Shown: positions 48,201 to 56,692 of the stretch, in pieces
How positions within the stretch are numbered: position 1 is the first letter of the stretch
How the letters are laid out: every line of letters starts with the position of its first letter
Source: an uncultured Flavihumibacter sp.
GTDB lineage: Bacteria; Bacteroidota; Bacteroidia; Chitinophagales; Chitinophagaceae
Length of the DNA: 64,000 bases
NCBI GenBank assembly: GCA_902168105.1
Contig: CABHOY010000041.1
Coordinates: 421,256-485,255 of the forward strand
Direction: 5' to 3'
Made by a program: the position numbers and the translations under genes
Notes under the pieces: model-generated
Told to the model about the DNA's origin: nothing
Seen by the model: only the letters and a program-made list of their open reading frames with translations
The model's database searches: none

Positions 48201-48871
48201 AGCGTAATATTCAACAGCAGATTATTACCTTCTGTAACCAGTAGGGAACCTGCCTGGGCCTTGTTGACCGCATAGGCGGAATATCCGTTGGCTGATTTCT
48301 GAACGGCTATTTCGAGCGATTCGAATCCCAGCATGGAAATCTGGATCACTGCATCTTCGGGCAGGTGGTTGAAGTAGAAAGTACCGTTGCTATTGGTAAT
48401 GGTGCCATTAACGGTATTTTTAATTCTTACTGACACGCCTGACAGCAACTCCCCCGTGGTAGCATGTATCACACCTGTGATAGAGTTAGGAGCCGGTAGT
48501 ACATCTAATTTGCGCGACAGTACTATGGTTTTATTCTTAATAATGTAAGTAACTGGCAGATCTTTCAGCATTTCGTCCAGGAATGCCGTTAACGGCATAT
48601 CCCTGGCGGAAAGTGAGGCTGTTGCGGTTTCGTTGATAGTGTTTGTATTACTAAAAACGACATATCCTGTTTGCTGCTTTATTGCAGAAAATACTTGTTT
48701 GTAAGGTATAGTTTTGCCCGATATAGAGACGGTTTGCGCATGGCCGATGGCGGCGGCCTGCATAATGACAGTGGCTAATAGTACAGCGGTAAGTTTCATG
48801 GCCAGAAAGATTTTGGTTAGGTTGGCCCTGGTAACCCGGCAATCGGGTGGCCAATAGCGATTTTTTTGCAT
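45218..48871 (-). CDS. SusC/RagA TonB-dependent outer-membrane receptor with STN domain
   Basis: About 1217 residues from ATG 48871. Signal peptide (LTAVLLATVIMQAAAIGHAQ), a secretin/TonB short N-terminal (STN) domain (about 45-110), a carboxypeptidase-regulatory-like domain (TGVIHATTGELLSGVSVRIK), a plug (MLQGVVPGMSVMTQTG, PLWVVDGIIQRDPLP, LKDASATAIYGSQAANGVIV) and a 22-strand-type barrel ending MASISFNMTL. The STN domain marks it as a signal-transducing receptor that talks to FecR. It imports a bulky ligand with the SusD lipoprotein encoded next. A TTG 9 bases upstream is less likely as start. Operon order sigma-FecR-SusC-SusD-lipoprotein, with a hairpin between fecR and susC. Confidence 0.95.
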   Translation of the reverse strand: MQKNRYWPPDCRVTRANLTKIFLAMKLTAVLLATVIMQAAAIGHAQTVSISGKTIPYKQVFSAIKQQTGYVVFSNTNTINETATASLSARDMPLTAFLDEMLKDLPVTYIIKNKTIVLSRKLDVLPAPNSITGVIHATTGELLSGVSVRIKNTVNGTITNSNGTFYFNHLPEDAVIQISMLGFESLEIAVQKSANGYSAYAVNKAQAGSLLVTEGNNLLLNITLNRKDYEMSNVVITGYMNVNKGNYVGAVYSVKADDIKIAGETTIDQMLQGVVPGMSVMTQTGQVGSSPKIRIRGTSTILGNQEPLWVVDGIIQRDPLPIPNGNGSLAGDVAELRLIASNAIAWLNPNDIETITVLKDASATAIYGSQAANGVIVLTTKKARPGQLTVSYSNSLSIGQRPDYRMYDLMNSQELMQFSKEVYANRDSYTNTVLPIGYGQLIQQLQNKEIDYETYLAKYRKMENQNTDWFKLLFRNSFNQNHSVSISGGTEKIMNRTSFNVQQQKGEAKGNDLSTFSASTNTTLKFGKKLTVNFLLNGTIRETDGFGYGTAPFDYAYRTARTIPMYNDDGTFFFHEKVSSIASTSYPGKFSYLYNVQNELNNTGNKNTTTTLGSTVDVRYELAKGLEYQGLLAYTSATSSIKSYATELSYFATQYRGYEFGSVSSNSPEELASRLPFGGLTQLDGASVRGYTVRNALIYNHLFGQRHSMTLQGGVEARSSITEGSLNTRYGYLRYRGESFAPVPLMPAMITNTGAANLHEDMRLNSRIVNQESNFLSEYFSAVYAYDARYIFNFNARLDASNRFGQDKNKRFQPTWSLGGRWRVANEKFLSTTSWLNALDLSATYGFQGNAVEAVSPYLIATDGGLNNQFKQYTLNIKSLPYPDLGWEKTRTWNFGLDISFWNGRLNATANYYGKISNVLATHQVPVENGMAAATVFGSEMENRGYDLIVSIVPVKTKDFTWQLSVNTGVAKNKIKENERVNMLDDYLSGQAIVNGEAFSTFYSYSYAGLNHNNGIPMFNNMDIKLTANDLDFLVKSGKQDPDFSGGANTMVRYRNISFYAQFAMAFGASKRIPAFYNASGAPTPEQNVPRILKDRWQHPGDELHTDVPVIPPGNPRYYELTLPQLNRSTTLTPFTMYNSSDYMVANADFIRCRQVSLNYEFGQSILERIHIKRLSTSLSLTNPFLISFDEKWRGYDPETAGWPARRMASISFNMTL

Positions 48872-48942
48872 AAATTGCAAGAGATTTGGTTGTTAATAAT
48901 TGTGAATTGCAAAAGACACTTTGAACTAACCAGGTCGTATAG

Positions 48943-48969
48943 AACGTCACGGCCGCAATCCGTGACGTT
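48943..48969. terminator. hairpin between fecR and susC
   Basis: A perfect 10-bp stem (AACGTCACGG/CCGTGACGTT) with a 7-base loop. The T run is on the plus strand, but both flanking genes are on the minus strand, so it may act as an attenuator or separate the regulator and transporter transcripts. Confidence 0.6.
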
Positions 48970-49056
48970 TTTCGTTGATTGGTTAGTTTTTGACAATAAG
49001 AATCCTGACCGGAATAATCCAGTCTTTAATACCTTTCCGGCATAGCCTTGATAATT

Positions 49057-50250
49057 TTATTTATTTAGTACGATCAGCTTACGTCCTTCCACTCTAAAGT
49101 CGACCTGGAACCTTTTTAAGATATCCAGTAAATCTGTTAAGGCAATTTGTCTGGTCATTTCCCCGATAAACTTATCTGAATCAGGAATACCGTTTTCATA
49201 AACTACTTCTATATTGTACCATCGTTCCAATTCCCGCATAACCTCTTCAAGGTTTGCGCCGTCGAAGTTGAACAAGCCATTTTTCCAGGCTAATATTTTC
49301 TCCGGATCCTGGTTGTCTTCTACAGTGATCAGCTTATCTATTACTTTCGCTTGTTGGTTGTGTTGCAGTATTACTGCCTTTTTGAGATCGGTTGATGGCA
49401 CTCCGACCCTTATACTACCGTTAATAAGTGTGGCACGGATAGAGTGCTCGTTCTCATACGCATTCACATTAAAGGAAGTACCTAAGACTTCTATATCAAT
49501 TTTATCTTTTACTGCTACGATAAATGGTTGATTTGCATTCTTTACTACATCAAAATATACTTCGCCCGTAACTTCTACCCTTCTTTCGTTACCGGCAAAG
49601 CTGGTAGGGAACCTGATAGAACTGGCGGCATTCAGCCACACATTGGAGCCATCGGGCAGTGTTACCTGGAATTGTCTACCTGCCGGTGTGGTCATTTTAT
49701 TATACTGAACATCCATGTTTCGGGCGACAGTCGGATCGTACACTAACTGACCTTCAGAGAGTACGATGGAGGCGCCGCTCTGACTAGCCACTATCCCGTT
49801 ATGCAGACTATCCAGTACAACTTCCCGCCCGTCTGCCAATGTAAGAATAGCACCCTGTTTGCCAGGCTCAATGATGGCCGGTCCTGCAGCTATTCCAGCC
49901 GGACTATTGCGCAGCTGGGACGCCCAGTAATAGGAACCACCGATCAGAAGCATGGCTATAGCGGCGGCCCAACCCCATTTTCTTAAGTAAACAGGACGTA
50001 TGCCTGCAGGCGCTGCATTAAATTCAGGTATACGCTGACCGATCTTACGGCTTATCTTCTCTGAATCATAGGCATTAAATTGTTGCAGATGAGTGACCAA
50101 TTGTTGAGGATCAGTCATCTCTGTAAAGAGATCACGGTGGTGCTGTTCAGCATTGATCCATGCATTTAACTCGGCCTCTTCAGCTTCATTCAGGCTGTTA
50201 TCAAGATATTTGACAATTAATACGGCGATATAATGATTCTTCTCTGTCAT
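49057..50250 (-). CDS. FecR-type anti-sigma factor
   Basis: 397 residues. Cytoplasmic N-terminal part (1-90; YLDNSLNEAEEAELNAWINA) that should hold the sigma factor, one membrane helix (about 93-110; WGWAAAIAMLLIGGSYYWA), then the periplasmic FecR domain (TPAGRQFQVTLPDGSNVWLN, ASSIRFPTSFAGNERRVEVT GE-type strand) and a C-terminal STN-like DUF4974 region (NLEEVMRELERWYNIEVVYE). It relays ligand occupancy of the STN-containing SusC to the ECF sigma factor encoded 58 bases upstream. Its length is slightly above typical. Confidence 0.95.
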   Translation of the reverse strand: MTEKNHYIAVLIVKYLDNSLNEAEEAELNAWINAEQHHRDLFTEMTDPQQLVTHLQQFNAYDSEKISRKIGQRIPEFNAAPAGIRPVYLRKWGWAAAIAMLLIGGSYYWASQLRNSPAGIAAGPAIIEPGKQGAILTLADGREVVLDSLHNGIVASQSGASIVLSEGQLVYDPTVARNMDVQYNKMTTPAGRQFQVTLPDGSNVWLNAASSIRFPTSFAGNERRVEVTGEVYFDVVKNANQPFIVAVKDKIDIEVLGTSFNVNAYENEHSIRATLINGSIRVGVPSTDLKKAVILQHNQQAKVIDKLITVEDNQDPEKILAWKNGLFNFDGANLEEVMRELERWYNIEVVYENGIPDSDKFIGEMTRQIALTDLLDILKRFQVDFRVEGRKLIVLNK

Positions 50251-50308
50251 GCTATACTACTAAAACAACTAACCCAACATTATATACCGGTCTCTTTTAA
50301 TATTTTTT

Positions 50309-50929
50309 TTACCGGTGGAGCATGTTTAGGGCTAAAACGAGCATAGGCAAGGATAGTAACTTATTTTTAAGGACGGCGGTACGCAATAATGCCACTCCTT
50401 TGGCTTTTTGATTCAGTACTGTCTGATAAGCCATATTTAATTCAGCGGCGATTTCGGGCGCGCTTTTCCCTTCGATAATGGCAAGGTGTACTACCTGCCT
50501 GCATTGTGGCGGGAGTTTCTCTATTTCTCCCGAAATAAAATGTAAGACCTCTGTTTTAATATAAGCATTTTCTACATCTATAGAGAAACGCTCAGCCCCC
50601 CTTTCTATTGAATGATGGATGTCATCGTGCCGTTTTTGTGCCTTAATGTAATTGAGGGCCGCATTTTTTGCTGCGGTAAATAAGAAAGACTTCAGTTGAC
50701 CTAAGGAAGGAAAATCCTCCTTTCGCTGAAAAGCGTTGATAAAACATTCTGAGACAATATCCTCTGCCGCCATCGTATTTGCTATCAGCTGTTCTGTAAA
50801 AAAACAAAGCGACTGCTGAAATAGCGTATACACCTGGTGCAAAGCCTTTCTGTCTCCCCGTTGAAAGGCGGAGATCAGCTCAAATTCGTCATATACTGTT
50901 CCGGTTGACAATTCGTTAATTAACTCCAA
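50309..50929 (-). CDS. ECF RNA polymerase sigma factor (FecI-like)
   Basis: Up to 206 residues. Region 2: AAEDIVSECFINAFQRKEDF with QLKSFLFTAAKNAALNYIKA; region 4: IEKLPPQCRQVVHLAIIEGK, SAPEIAAELNMAYQTVLNQK as helix-turn-helix. A C-terminal hydrophobic tail (LLSLPMLVLALNML) is usual in Bacteroidetes members. It should activate the downstream SusC/SusD genes when released by FecR. The first codon in this frame is TTG at 50929, very close to a promoter-like sequence, so translation may really begin some codons downstream; the start is uncertain. Confidence 0.93.
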   Translation of the reverse strand: MELINELSTGTVYDEFELISAFQRGDRKALHQVYTLFQQSLCFFTEQLIANTMAAEDIVSECFINAFQRKEDFPSLGQLKSFLFTAAKNAALNYIKAQKRHDDIHHSIERGAERFSIDVENAYIKTEVLHFISGEIEKLPPQCRQVVHLAIIEGKSAPEIAAELNMAYQTVLNQKAKGVALLRTAVLKNKLLSLPMLVLALNMLHR

Positions 50930-50938
50930 TTGAAATCA

Positions 50939-50968
50939 CAAACTATGGCCAAAAAATTAAAGCTGCAA
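50939..50968 (-). promoter_or_regulatory. candidate promoter of the sigma factor gene
   Basis: On the minus strand: TTG, a 20-base spacer, TAGTTTG (one base short of the -7 consensus). It ends only about 9 bases before the TTG start codon, implying a leaderless mRNA or a later start. The rest of 50930-51272 has TATATTTG at 51156 (plus strand, -7-like, possibly for the permease gene) and no ORF. Confidence 0.35.
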
Positions 50969-51272
50969 GTGTATCTGTCAAATATTTAAATATAATTAAA
51001 CAGTATACACTGTAAAAACGCCTGCCATCTTCATAAAAGATATATCATTGGGTGCCCCAACGCTGAAAAGGAATGTTCACCGCCGAACAGAACTTGTATC
51101 AAAACCGGACATATTCCTGCAACATGAATAATTAATTAATTAGCTATCATCATTTTATATTTGGGCATTTTCTTAGCTTATGGTATGGCAGGGTTATTTC
51201 GTTCAATGTTTGGCTAGTTATAGAGAGCCCTTCTTAGAAAGTTGAGCATAAAAATAGAAAATCAAAATAACG

Positions 51273-53654
51273 ATGTTAAAAAACTACTTGAGCATTGCCT
51301 GGCGCAATCTATGGAAACACCGGTTGTTTTCACTGATCAATCTCATTGGCCTGGGATTGGCGATGGCCATGTGCCTGCTGATCATTATACAGGTGCAGAG
51401 TAGTTTTGAGAAAGATTCTTTTCATCCTTATCCTGATCGCACTTACCGTATTCTTACGGATGTCACCAATAAAGAGGGCAAAACCTTCTATCTCGCCTCT
51501 ACGCCCTTACCGCTGGGGTCAAAACTGTTTCAGGAGCAAAGTGGCATTGAGCAAATGGCACAGGTGATCCGTGGCTTTGGAGGCAGCTTTAGTAATCAGA
51601 TCAAGTCGTTGTCAGCATGGGGCCTATACGTAAGCCCCAGCTATTTTCAGCTCTTTGACTTTCCTTTGGAAAAAGGTAAACCAGCTATAGCGCCTTATAC
51701 CGTAGTGCTCTCTCACGAAACAGCTGAAAAATTCTTTGGTAATGCTGATCCCATAGGCAAAATACTTGTGAATAAAGATATGGGAACTTTCACTGTTACC
51801 GGCGTATTTGCGCCGCTGGAGGGAAAGCAGACCCACCTGGAGGCAGATATCGTAACATCTATCGCTACTTATCCAGTGCTCAACCCTAAAGACAACCCAA
51901 ACGACTGGCTTAATTATAACGCATACACTTATGTGCTCCTGCAAAAAGGTGCTTCATCCGCCAAGTTAGACCGTATGCTGGAGCAGGTAGAGGCGGATAA
52001 TAAAAAGCATGTGGACCTTACTGCTATTAAAGACCTGCGTTTCCGCAGACAGCTTGTCAGCAGGATCTCACCGGACTTTCAGGGCCTGATGAATAACCCG
52101 GGAGTAGAGCCCTGGTTTAAGCTGCTGGTAAATATCATCATGATGCTGGTAATAATATCGCTGGCAATCTTTAATTATACAAACCTTACACTTACCCGTT
52201 CTCTGAGCAGGGCCAGAGAAATAGGCGTACGTAAGGTGGCAGGCGCCGCACGCTGGCAGCTGATCCTTCAGTTACTGATGGAGAGTGTGCTATTGGCGTT
52301 CTTCGCTTTAATGATAGGCTTCCTGGGATTACAGTTAATGAAGTCCTTTATCTATGCCCGCTGGTTAACCTGGGAAGTGCAGCACCCCTTCATCTTATGG
52401 CTTGCGTTTATCGGTTTTACGCTTTTCACTGGCGTTGTGGCTGGTATAGCTCCAGCACGGATCCTGTCAAACGGTAAACCTGTTCTTATGCTTAAGGGCC
52501 TACTGGGGTCCGCCGTGCTTCCAAAACTAGGCTTTCGCAAGGTGTTAATCGTGATACAGTTCGTAGTATCGCTGGTGTTTATGGTATTCAGCGCAGTGAT
52601 GTACAGTCAATTCCGTTATATGGCTACGGACAATGCCACCTTTAACCGGAAAAACATCCTCAATATTCCGCTGGCAGACCACAATACCTACCGTCTGCTC
52701 AGCAATGAGATATCTAAGTTGTCTGGCGTTAACAGTGTAGGCGCTACTTCTGCGCCCTTTAATGAAGGCGCCGAAAAGGCGATGATCACCCGGAATGACC
52801 GTATCAAAGCTGGCATGGAAACCCTACAGGCGTATAAATATGCCGTAGACGCCGCCTTTATCCGTAATATGCGGCTCGCCTTTGTAGCAGGTAATAATTT
52901 ACCGGAGAATAGCTCCGATAGCCTTAAAGGCCACTTTGTGGTGATCAACGAAAAGGCAGTACAGTCATTGGGCCTGACGGACGCCCGAAACAGCATAGGA
53001 CAGACCATCGTGCTGGATAGCAGCGAAATGATAGTCGCCGGAGTTGTAAAGAACTTCAACTTCATGCGATATGAGATGCCAGTTACGCCGCTGGTTTTGC
53101 AATATGATCCTCATGCATTTAAAACACTTTCACTCTCAGTTCAGGATGGCGTTAAACAAGAGCCGCTCGTAGCATCGCTTCAAAGCTTATGGAAGCGACT
53201 GTATCCTTATGAACCTTTTCTTTACAGTTGGTATGAGCAACAGATGTATGATGATTACATGGAAAATGAGGACTTGAAATTGTTTGGCGTGATTATCCTG
53301 ATCGTATTTGTAATAGCGTCTCTCGGTATGCTGGGAGTAGTGACGCATAATATGGAGAGGCGGGTGAAAGAAGTAGGCGTCCGTAAAGTAATGGGTGCTG
53401 GAGTCGGCCAGATCATACGTCTTTTATCGTGGAGCTTTGTAAAACTGATCCTCATAGCAGCACTTGTTGGTCTGCCCCTGGGAGGCTTCCTGGGGTCGTT
53501 GTTCCTGCATATTTTCACTTACCGGGCTACGCCGGGGATCTGGGTTTATGCGGCATGCCTGGGTAGTCTGTCATTAGTGGGTATGCTTACGATAGGCATA
53601 CAAACTTATCGTACTGCTACGTCAAACCCGGCAATTACGTTACGTCAGGAATGA
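51273..53654 (+). CDS. MacB/FtsX-type ABC transporter permease
   Basis: 793 residues. N-terminal helix (FSLINLIGLGLAMAMCLLII), a periplasmic MacB-type domain (about 45-270), three helices containing the first FtsX core (REIGVRKVAGAARWQLILQL), a fourth region with a second periplasmic domain, and the second FtsX core near the C-terminus (RRVKEVGVRKVMGAGVGQII). This eight-helix two-core layout is the usual Bacteroidetes putative ABC permease linked to antimicrobial-peptide or lipoprotein handling by mechanotransmission. No ATPase gene is adjacent, so it must use one encoded elsewhere. It stands alone, divergent from the sigma factor gene. Confidence 0.93.
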   Translation: MLKNYLSIAWRNLWKHRLFSLINLIGLGLAMAMCLLIIIQVQSSFEKDSFHPYPDRTYRILTDVTNKEGKTFYLASTPLPLGSKLFQEQSGIEQMAQVIRGFGGSFSNQIKSLSAWGLYVSPSYFQLFDFPLEKGKPAIAPYTVVLSHETAEKFFGNADPIGKILVNKDMGTFTVTGVFAPLEGKQTHLEADIVTSIATYPVLNPKDNPNDWLNYNAYTYVLLQKGASSAKLDRMLEQVEADNKKHVDLTAIKDLRFRRQLVSRISPDFQGLMNNPGVEPWFKLLVNIIMMLVIISLAIFNYTNLTLTRSLSRAREIGVRKVAGAARWQLILQLLMESVLLAFFALMIGFLGLQLMKSFIYARWLTWEVQHPFILWLAFIGFTLFTGVVAGIAPARILSNGKPVLMLKGLLGSAVLPKLGFRKVLIVIQFVVSLVFMVFSAVMYSQFRYMATDNATFNRKNILNIPLADHNTYRLLSNEISKLSGVNSVGATSAPFNEGAEKAMITRNDRIKAGMETLQAYKYAVDAAFIRNMRLAFVAGNNLPENSSDSLKGHFVVINEKAVQSLGLTDARNSIGQTIVLDSSEMIVAGVVKNFNFMRYEMPVTPLVLQYDPHAFKTLSLSVQDGVKQEPLVASLQSLWKRLYPYEPFLYSWYEQQMYDDYMENEDLKLFGVIILIVFVIASLGMLGVVTHNMERRVKEVGVRKVMGAGVGQIIRLLSWSFVKLILIAALVGLPLGGFLGSLFLHIFTYRATPGIWVYAACLGSLSLVGMLTIGIQTYRTATSNPAITLRQE

Positions 53655-53663
53655 TTTATTTAG

Positions 53664-53708
53664 TTTTCTATCCCTTCTGTTGTCGGTTACATCAGAAAGG
53701 ATAGGAAA
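53664..53708 (+). terminator. hairpin after the permease gene
   Basis: 16-base arms (TTTTCTATCCCTTCTG and CAGAAAGGATAGGAAA) pair with two wobble or mismatched positions around a 13-base loop, 10 bases after the stop codon. Confidence 0.5.
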
Positions 53709-53726
53709 CTGAATCCGAATGAAATG

Positions 53727-54440
53727 TTAGTGTAGTACCTGAATATCCGTAGTAACCGCACGTGTCGCGCCATTAGTAAGGTATACTGGGTTAAATGAAT
53801 TGTTTACCCAATACGTCGCTCCGGAGTCCATTGTAGGATAGTTAAATTCACTTCCACAGATATCCATCCAATGCTATTCTGGCTAAACTAGACGCAGTAT
53901 ACGATCAGAGGTAACTGGCAGCACCAAAAATGTCCCACTGCATTAATCGCGGGCTGGCCCAACTCGTAACACCATAGCCTGAAAAGTAATACTGTCCGGT
54001 TGGAGGAACCGCAATATCATGTGCGGCTGCATATCCATTAGGATTGCCTAAAAATCCGGTTTGCGGTAAACCATTTATCCAAAATAAAGCCGTGCATTAA
54101 GCTCCGACACTTCTTCCACCAATTTCATAGACATTTCCATTGATCTCTTTAACCGCATTTACATTTGCAGAAGTAGCTCCCGCAGGTAATTGTAAAGCTG
54201 GTTGCAATACGCCGCTTTTCCAATAGCAAGGCGTTTGTATATAACGGCCTTCATAACCTGCTACATATACATCCGTGCCTGAAATGCTAATCCTGGTAGT
54301 CGTAACTTCACTTGTGCCATCGGAAAGATCTATTGCAGGGATATCTTAAACGGAACGGCGGCTACAGACGGTTCACAACTGACATCATTTGCAAACTGCC
54401 ATATTTTTTCTATAAATTGCGCCCTCTTAAACGTGTTTAA
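53727..54440 (-). pseudogene. decayed repeat-type exported protein
   Basis: Translating the minus strand in pieces gives a continuous protein-like text broken by frameshifts and stops: FIEKIWQFANDVSCEPSVAA, shift near 54345, DLSDGTSEVTTTRISISGTD, VYVAGYEGRYIQTPCYWKSG, VNAVKEINGNVYEIGGRSVG, a TAA near 54097, TALFWINGLPQTGFLGNPNG, then further shifts and finally ATYWVNNSFNPVYLTNGATR ending at 53727. The repeating V(Y)xxG-xxYWxNG units suggest a propeller/kelch-like exported protein. At least three lesions make it non-functional. This fills most of the 780-base gap after the permease. Confidence 0.6.
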
Positions 54441-54449
54441 TGCCTATTG

Positions 54450-54848
54450 CCGGGAGATTTCGTTCTATCGCTTCAGTACTTTAGATTTTGTCGACTGTCT
54501 TAGTTTCAGCAGTTCCCCTATTGTATTTTCACAAAATACATTTACGAATTCGGGTACAAACGTTGGCATTGGAACAACAACTCCTCAAGAAAGACTTGAA
54601 ATCGTTACAAGTGGTTTATCGAACCTTCAGTTGAGCAACAGCGGTAATGTGTTTGGCGCAGTTGGCGCTCTTAAATTTAGTATGGCGGGTACTCATGTGG
54701 GAGGGATAGAGATGGAAAGGACCATCTCTGCTGGAACTTTGTCTACTATGAAATTTCTAATACGTAGTGGTAGTGGAGTGACCGGTGAATTTATGCGCAT
54801 TACGCAGGACCAAAGATTGGGAATAGGGACAAGTTCTCCGGGAAGGAG
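54450..54848 (+). pseudogene. tail-fibre-like (S74-type) protein fragment
   Basis: The frame from about 54530 reads FSQNTFTNSGTNVGIGTTTP, QERLEI and, later, GEFMRITQDQRLGIGTSSP: the repeated GIGTxxPxExL pattern of tail-fibre/chaperone-released surface proteins in Bacteroidetes. A signal-peptide-like piece precedes it in another frame with a stop (54493), so the start is broken. At 54838-54842 the text switches abruptly, in another frame, to an RHS core. It is the 5' half of a recombination product, not a working gene. Confidence 0.55.
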
Positions 54849-55667
54849 TTGCAACAACAAGAATTTGGAGATGGAAGTGGGCTGGATATGTATGACTATG
54901 GCGCGAGAATGCAAGATCCTCAGATTGGAAGGTGGCATGCTATTGATCCGGTAAGTGAAAGAATGAGAAGGCATTCTCCATATAATTATGCTTTTGATAA
55001 TCCATTAAGATTTATAGATCCCGATGGAATGGCTCCTACAGACGTAGTGTTTCACGGCCCTGATGCCACAACAGCAAAAGATAAATTGGAAAAATCCTCT
55101 CATCTCAAATTAGATTTGGTAAATGGTAAGCTACAAATTATTGGAGGTTCGGCAAAAAATAAGTTCGACAAAGAATTGCAAGCCGCCATTGAGGATCATA
55201 GTGTCGAAGTAAATCTATACACAACCAAGGAAAATTCTATTACCACGAAAGATGGGAAGTTCACAGGAAATTTGTTCGTAGGTGATTACGCGGGAAGCGT
55301 TGAGGAAAAAAGAAAGGATAAAGATGGTAAAGAGACTACTGTCGTTGTCACTGAACAATATATAAATATGGACCAAGCGTCCAAGGAAAAGAAAATATCA
55401 GGTCCAAGTCCCGGACAAAATGTTTTTCACGAGGTAATGGAGTCTTATTATGCAGCGAAGGACAGTCCTGGAGATAATGCAGGAACGGGCCGAGGATATC
55501 AGGCAGCTCATCAAAAGGCAATGGATGCTGATAATAATTATCAGGAGATGAAATTTGGTTCTTACATAAAGAATGAAGGGAAAGGGCAGCAGTCGCAAGT
55601 GTTTTACATACAAAATCTAACTAGTACCGTTTATACCGATTTATTTAAAATAATACTTGCTAAATGA
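54840..55667 (+). CDS. orphan RHS core fragment plus C-terminal toxin domain
   Basis: About 276 codons without a proper start. It begins inside the RHS-associated core (GKELQQQEFGDGSGLDMYDY, GARMQDPQIGRWHAIDPVSE, YNYAFDNPLRFIDPDGM) and runs into a variable tip of about 215 residues. The tip contains NVFHEVMESYYAAKDSPG (HExxE at 55428-55442) and a later AAHQKAMDAD, a pattern of a putative metal-dependent toxin, though the activity is unproven. Lacking the upstream RHS repeats, it is an orphan tip of the kind kept as recombination cassettes. It overlaps the next gene by ATGA, so toxin and partner are coupled. Confidence 0.7.
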   Translation, partial: GKELQQQEFGDGSGLDMYDYGARMQDPQIGRWHAIDPVSERMRRHSPYNYAFDNPLRFIDPDGMAPTDVVFHGPDATTAKDKLEKSSHLKLDLVNGKLQIIGGSAKNKFDKELQAAIEDHSVEVNLYTTKENSITTKDGKFTGNLFVGDYAGSVEEKRKDKDGKETTVVVTEQYINMDQASKEKKISGPSPGQNVFHEVMESYYAAKDSPGDNAGTGRGYQAAHQKAMDADNNYQEMKFGSYIKNEGKGQQSQVFYIQNLTSTVYTDLFKIILAK

Positions 55668-56071
55668 GTAAATTTCTAATCCTATTGTTCTGGGGCACTA
55701 TATTTTTCACAAAATCTGCCCTTGCAAAGACAGGCGATACGCTAGTAATAAAAGCAACAGTAACGGAAACGTATTCCATCGACTATTATGTAGTAGTCAA
55801 AGCTAAAAATGAGAATGGTCAAAAGTATACAATTTTATCTTCGTTGGAGGCAAAGACACAGTTAACGAATGAAAATTGTAATAATTACAAAGTGAAAGTA
55901 GGCGAGGGTTATACATTTGTCATTACGAAGACGCCTATTATGAAAAGTGCATCCGGAAATAATATGTTCCTTCCTCTAGGAGGCTTTGATTACAATGGAC
56001 GACAACTATTAGAAAAAGGGGAACTACCATATAAGGCATTAAATATGTATAAATTCATGATCTTTTATTAG
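55664..56071 (+). CDS. exported small protein, candidate immunity partner of the RHS tip
   Basis: 135 residues with a signal peptide (FLILLFWGTIFFTKSALA). The mature part is a beta-rich domain of about 115 residues (TLVIKATVTETYSIDYYVVV, YKVKVGEGYTFVITKTP). Its ATG lies in the stop of the RHS tip gene (ATGA), a frequent arrangement for cognate immunity proteins. The periplasmic location would fit a toxin that reaches the periplasm. No family recognised. Confidence 0.65.
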   Translation: MSKFLILLFWGTIFFTKSALAKTGDTLVIKATVTETYSIDYYVVVKAKNENGQKYTILSSLEAKTQLTNENCNNYKVKVGEGYTFVITKTPIMKSASGNNMFLPLGGFDYNGRQLLEKGELPYKALNMYKFMIFY

Positions 56072-56180
56072 GCACGAAAGTTGGATATTTTCTTTCCGCA
56101 GGTCTCCAACAGAGTCCGTTCCAGTCGGCCACATGACTTGTATTGTTAAGCGTTATGGTTCTTATAGATAAAAACATCCT

Positions 56181-56540
56181 GTGCAGAAAATACCTTTTTA
56201 TATTTTAGCAGTTGCCTTGTTGAGCGGATGTATTGACAAACGCAGTAAAAAAGAATTCAAAAGCAGTAAACGAATATGCGATAGCCTTTATATGGAATTA
56301 TATACAGTTTTTGGCAGCGGAGCGCTTGGTGGAGATTTGTTATCTGCATATATCACAGACTCAACAAACTTTAGGAAATATCTAGGCACATTTGACAATG
56401 CAGAAGGGGGATATCATTGTGAGTGCAAAGGTGATTCTATCATTGTAAGCGAAGTGATAAGGAAGCAGATTGATGTAAAGATAAGACCCATTGAAACATT
56501 TAATGTCAACCGGCTTAAAGAGAAAGGAGAATTTGAATAA
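56181..56540 (+). CDS. small lipoprotein, probable toxin-island immunity type
   Basis: 119 residues with a GTG start and a lipobox (VALLSGC, Cys 17). The mature part reads KRICDSLYMELYTVFGSGAL, GGDLLSAYITDSTNFRKYLG and GGYHCECKGDSIIVSEV. Lipoproteins of this type recur beside RHS toxin tips in Bacteroidetes, as I recall the pattern; a database search would settle it. It probably sits in the periplasm and neutralises or buffers a toxin. It lies 110 bases after the previous gene on the same strand. Confidence 0.65.
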   Translation: MQKIPFYILAVALLSGCIDKRSKKEFKSSKRICDSLYMELYTVFGSGALGGDLLSAYITDSTNFRKYLGTFDNAEGGYHCECKGDSIIVSEVIRKQIDVKIRPIETFNVNRLKEKGEFE

Positions 56541-56672
56541 CAATAGCTCTCTAAATGTTTTAGCTTATTTCAATGGGCAAACTAAATGGGGAGTACAAAT
56601 CTGATACTAGTGTCCCTGCTTTGACAGATTCATCTTTTCTGAAGGTTGAAAACTCTTATACTTTAACGAACT

Positions 56673-56692
56673 GCCCAGGCAATTGCCTGGGC
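56673..56692. terminator. 20-bp perfect palindrome, terminator-like
   Basis: GCCCAGGCAA/TTGCCTGGGC with no spacer, followed by CTGGTTTGTTT. It is nearly identical to the element at 58109-58129 and related to that at 42782. The remainder of 56541-56944 has no gene I can support. Confidence 0.6.
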
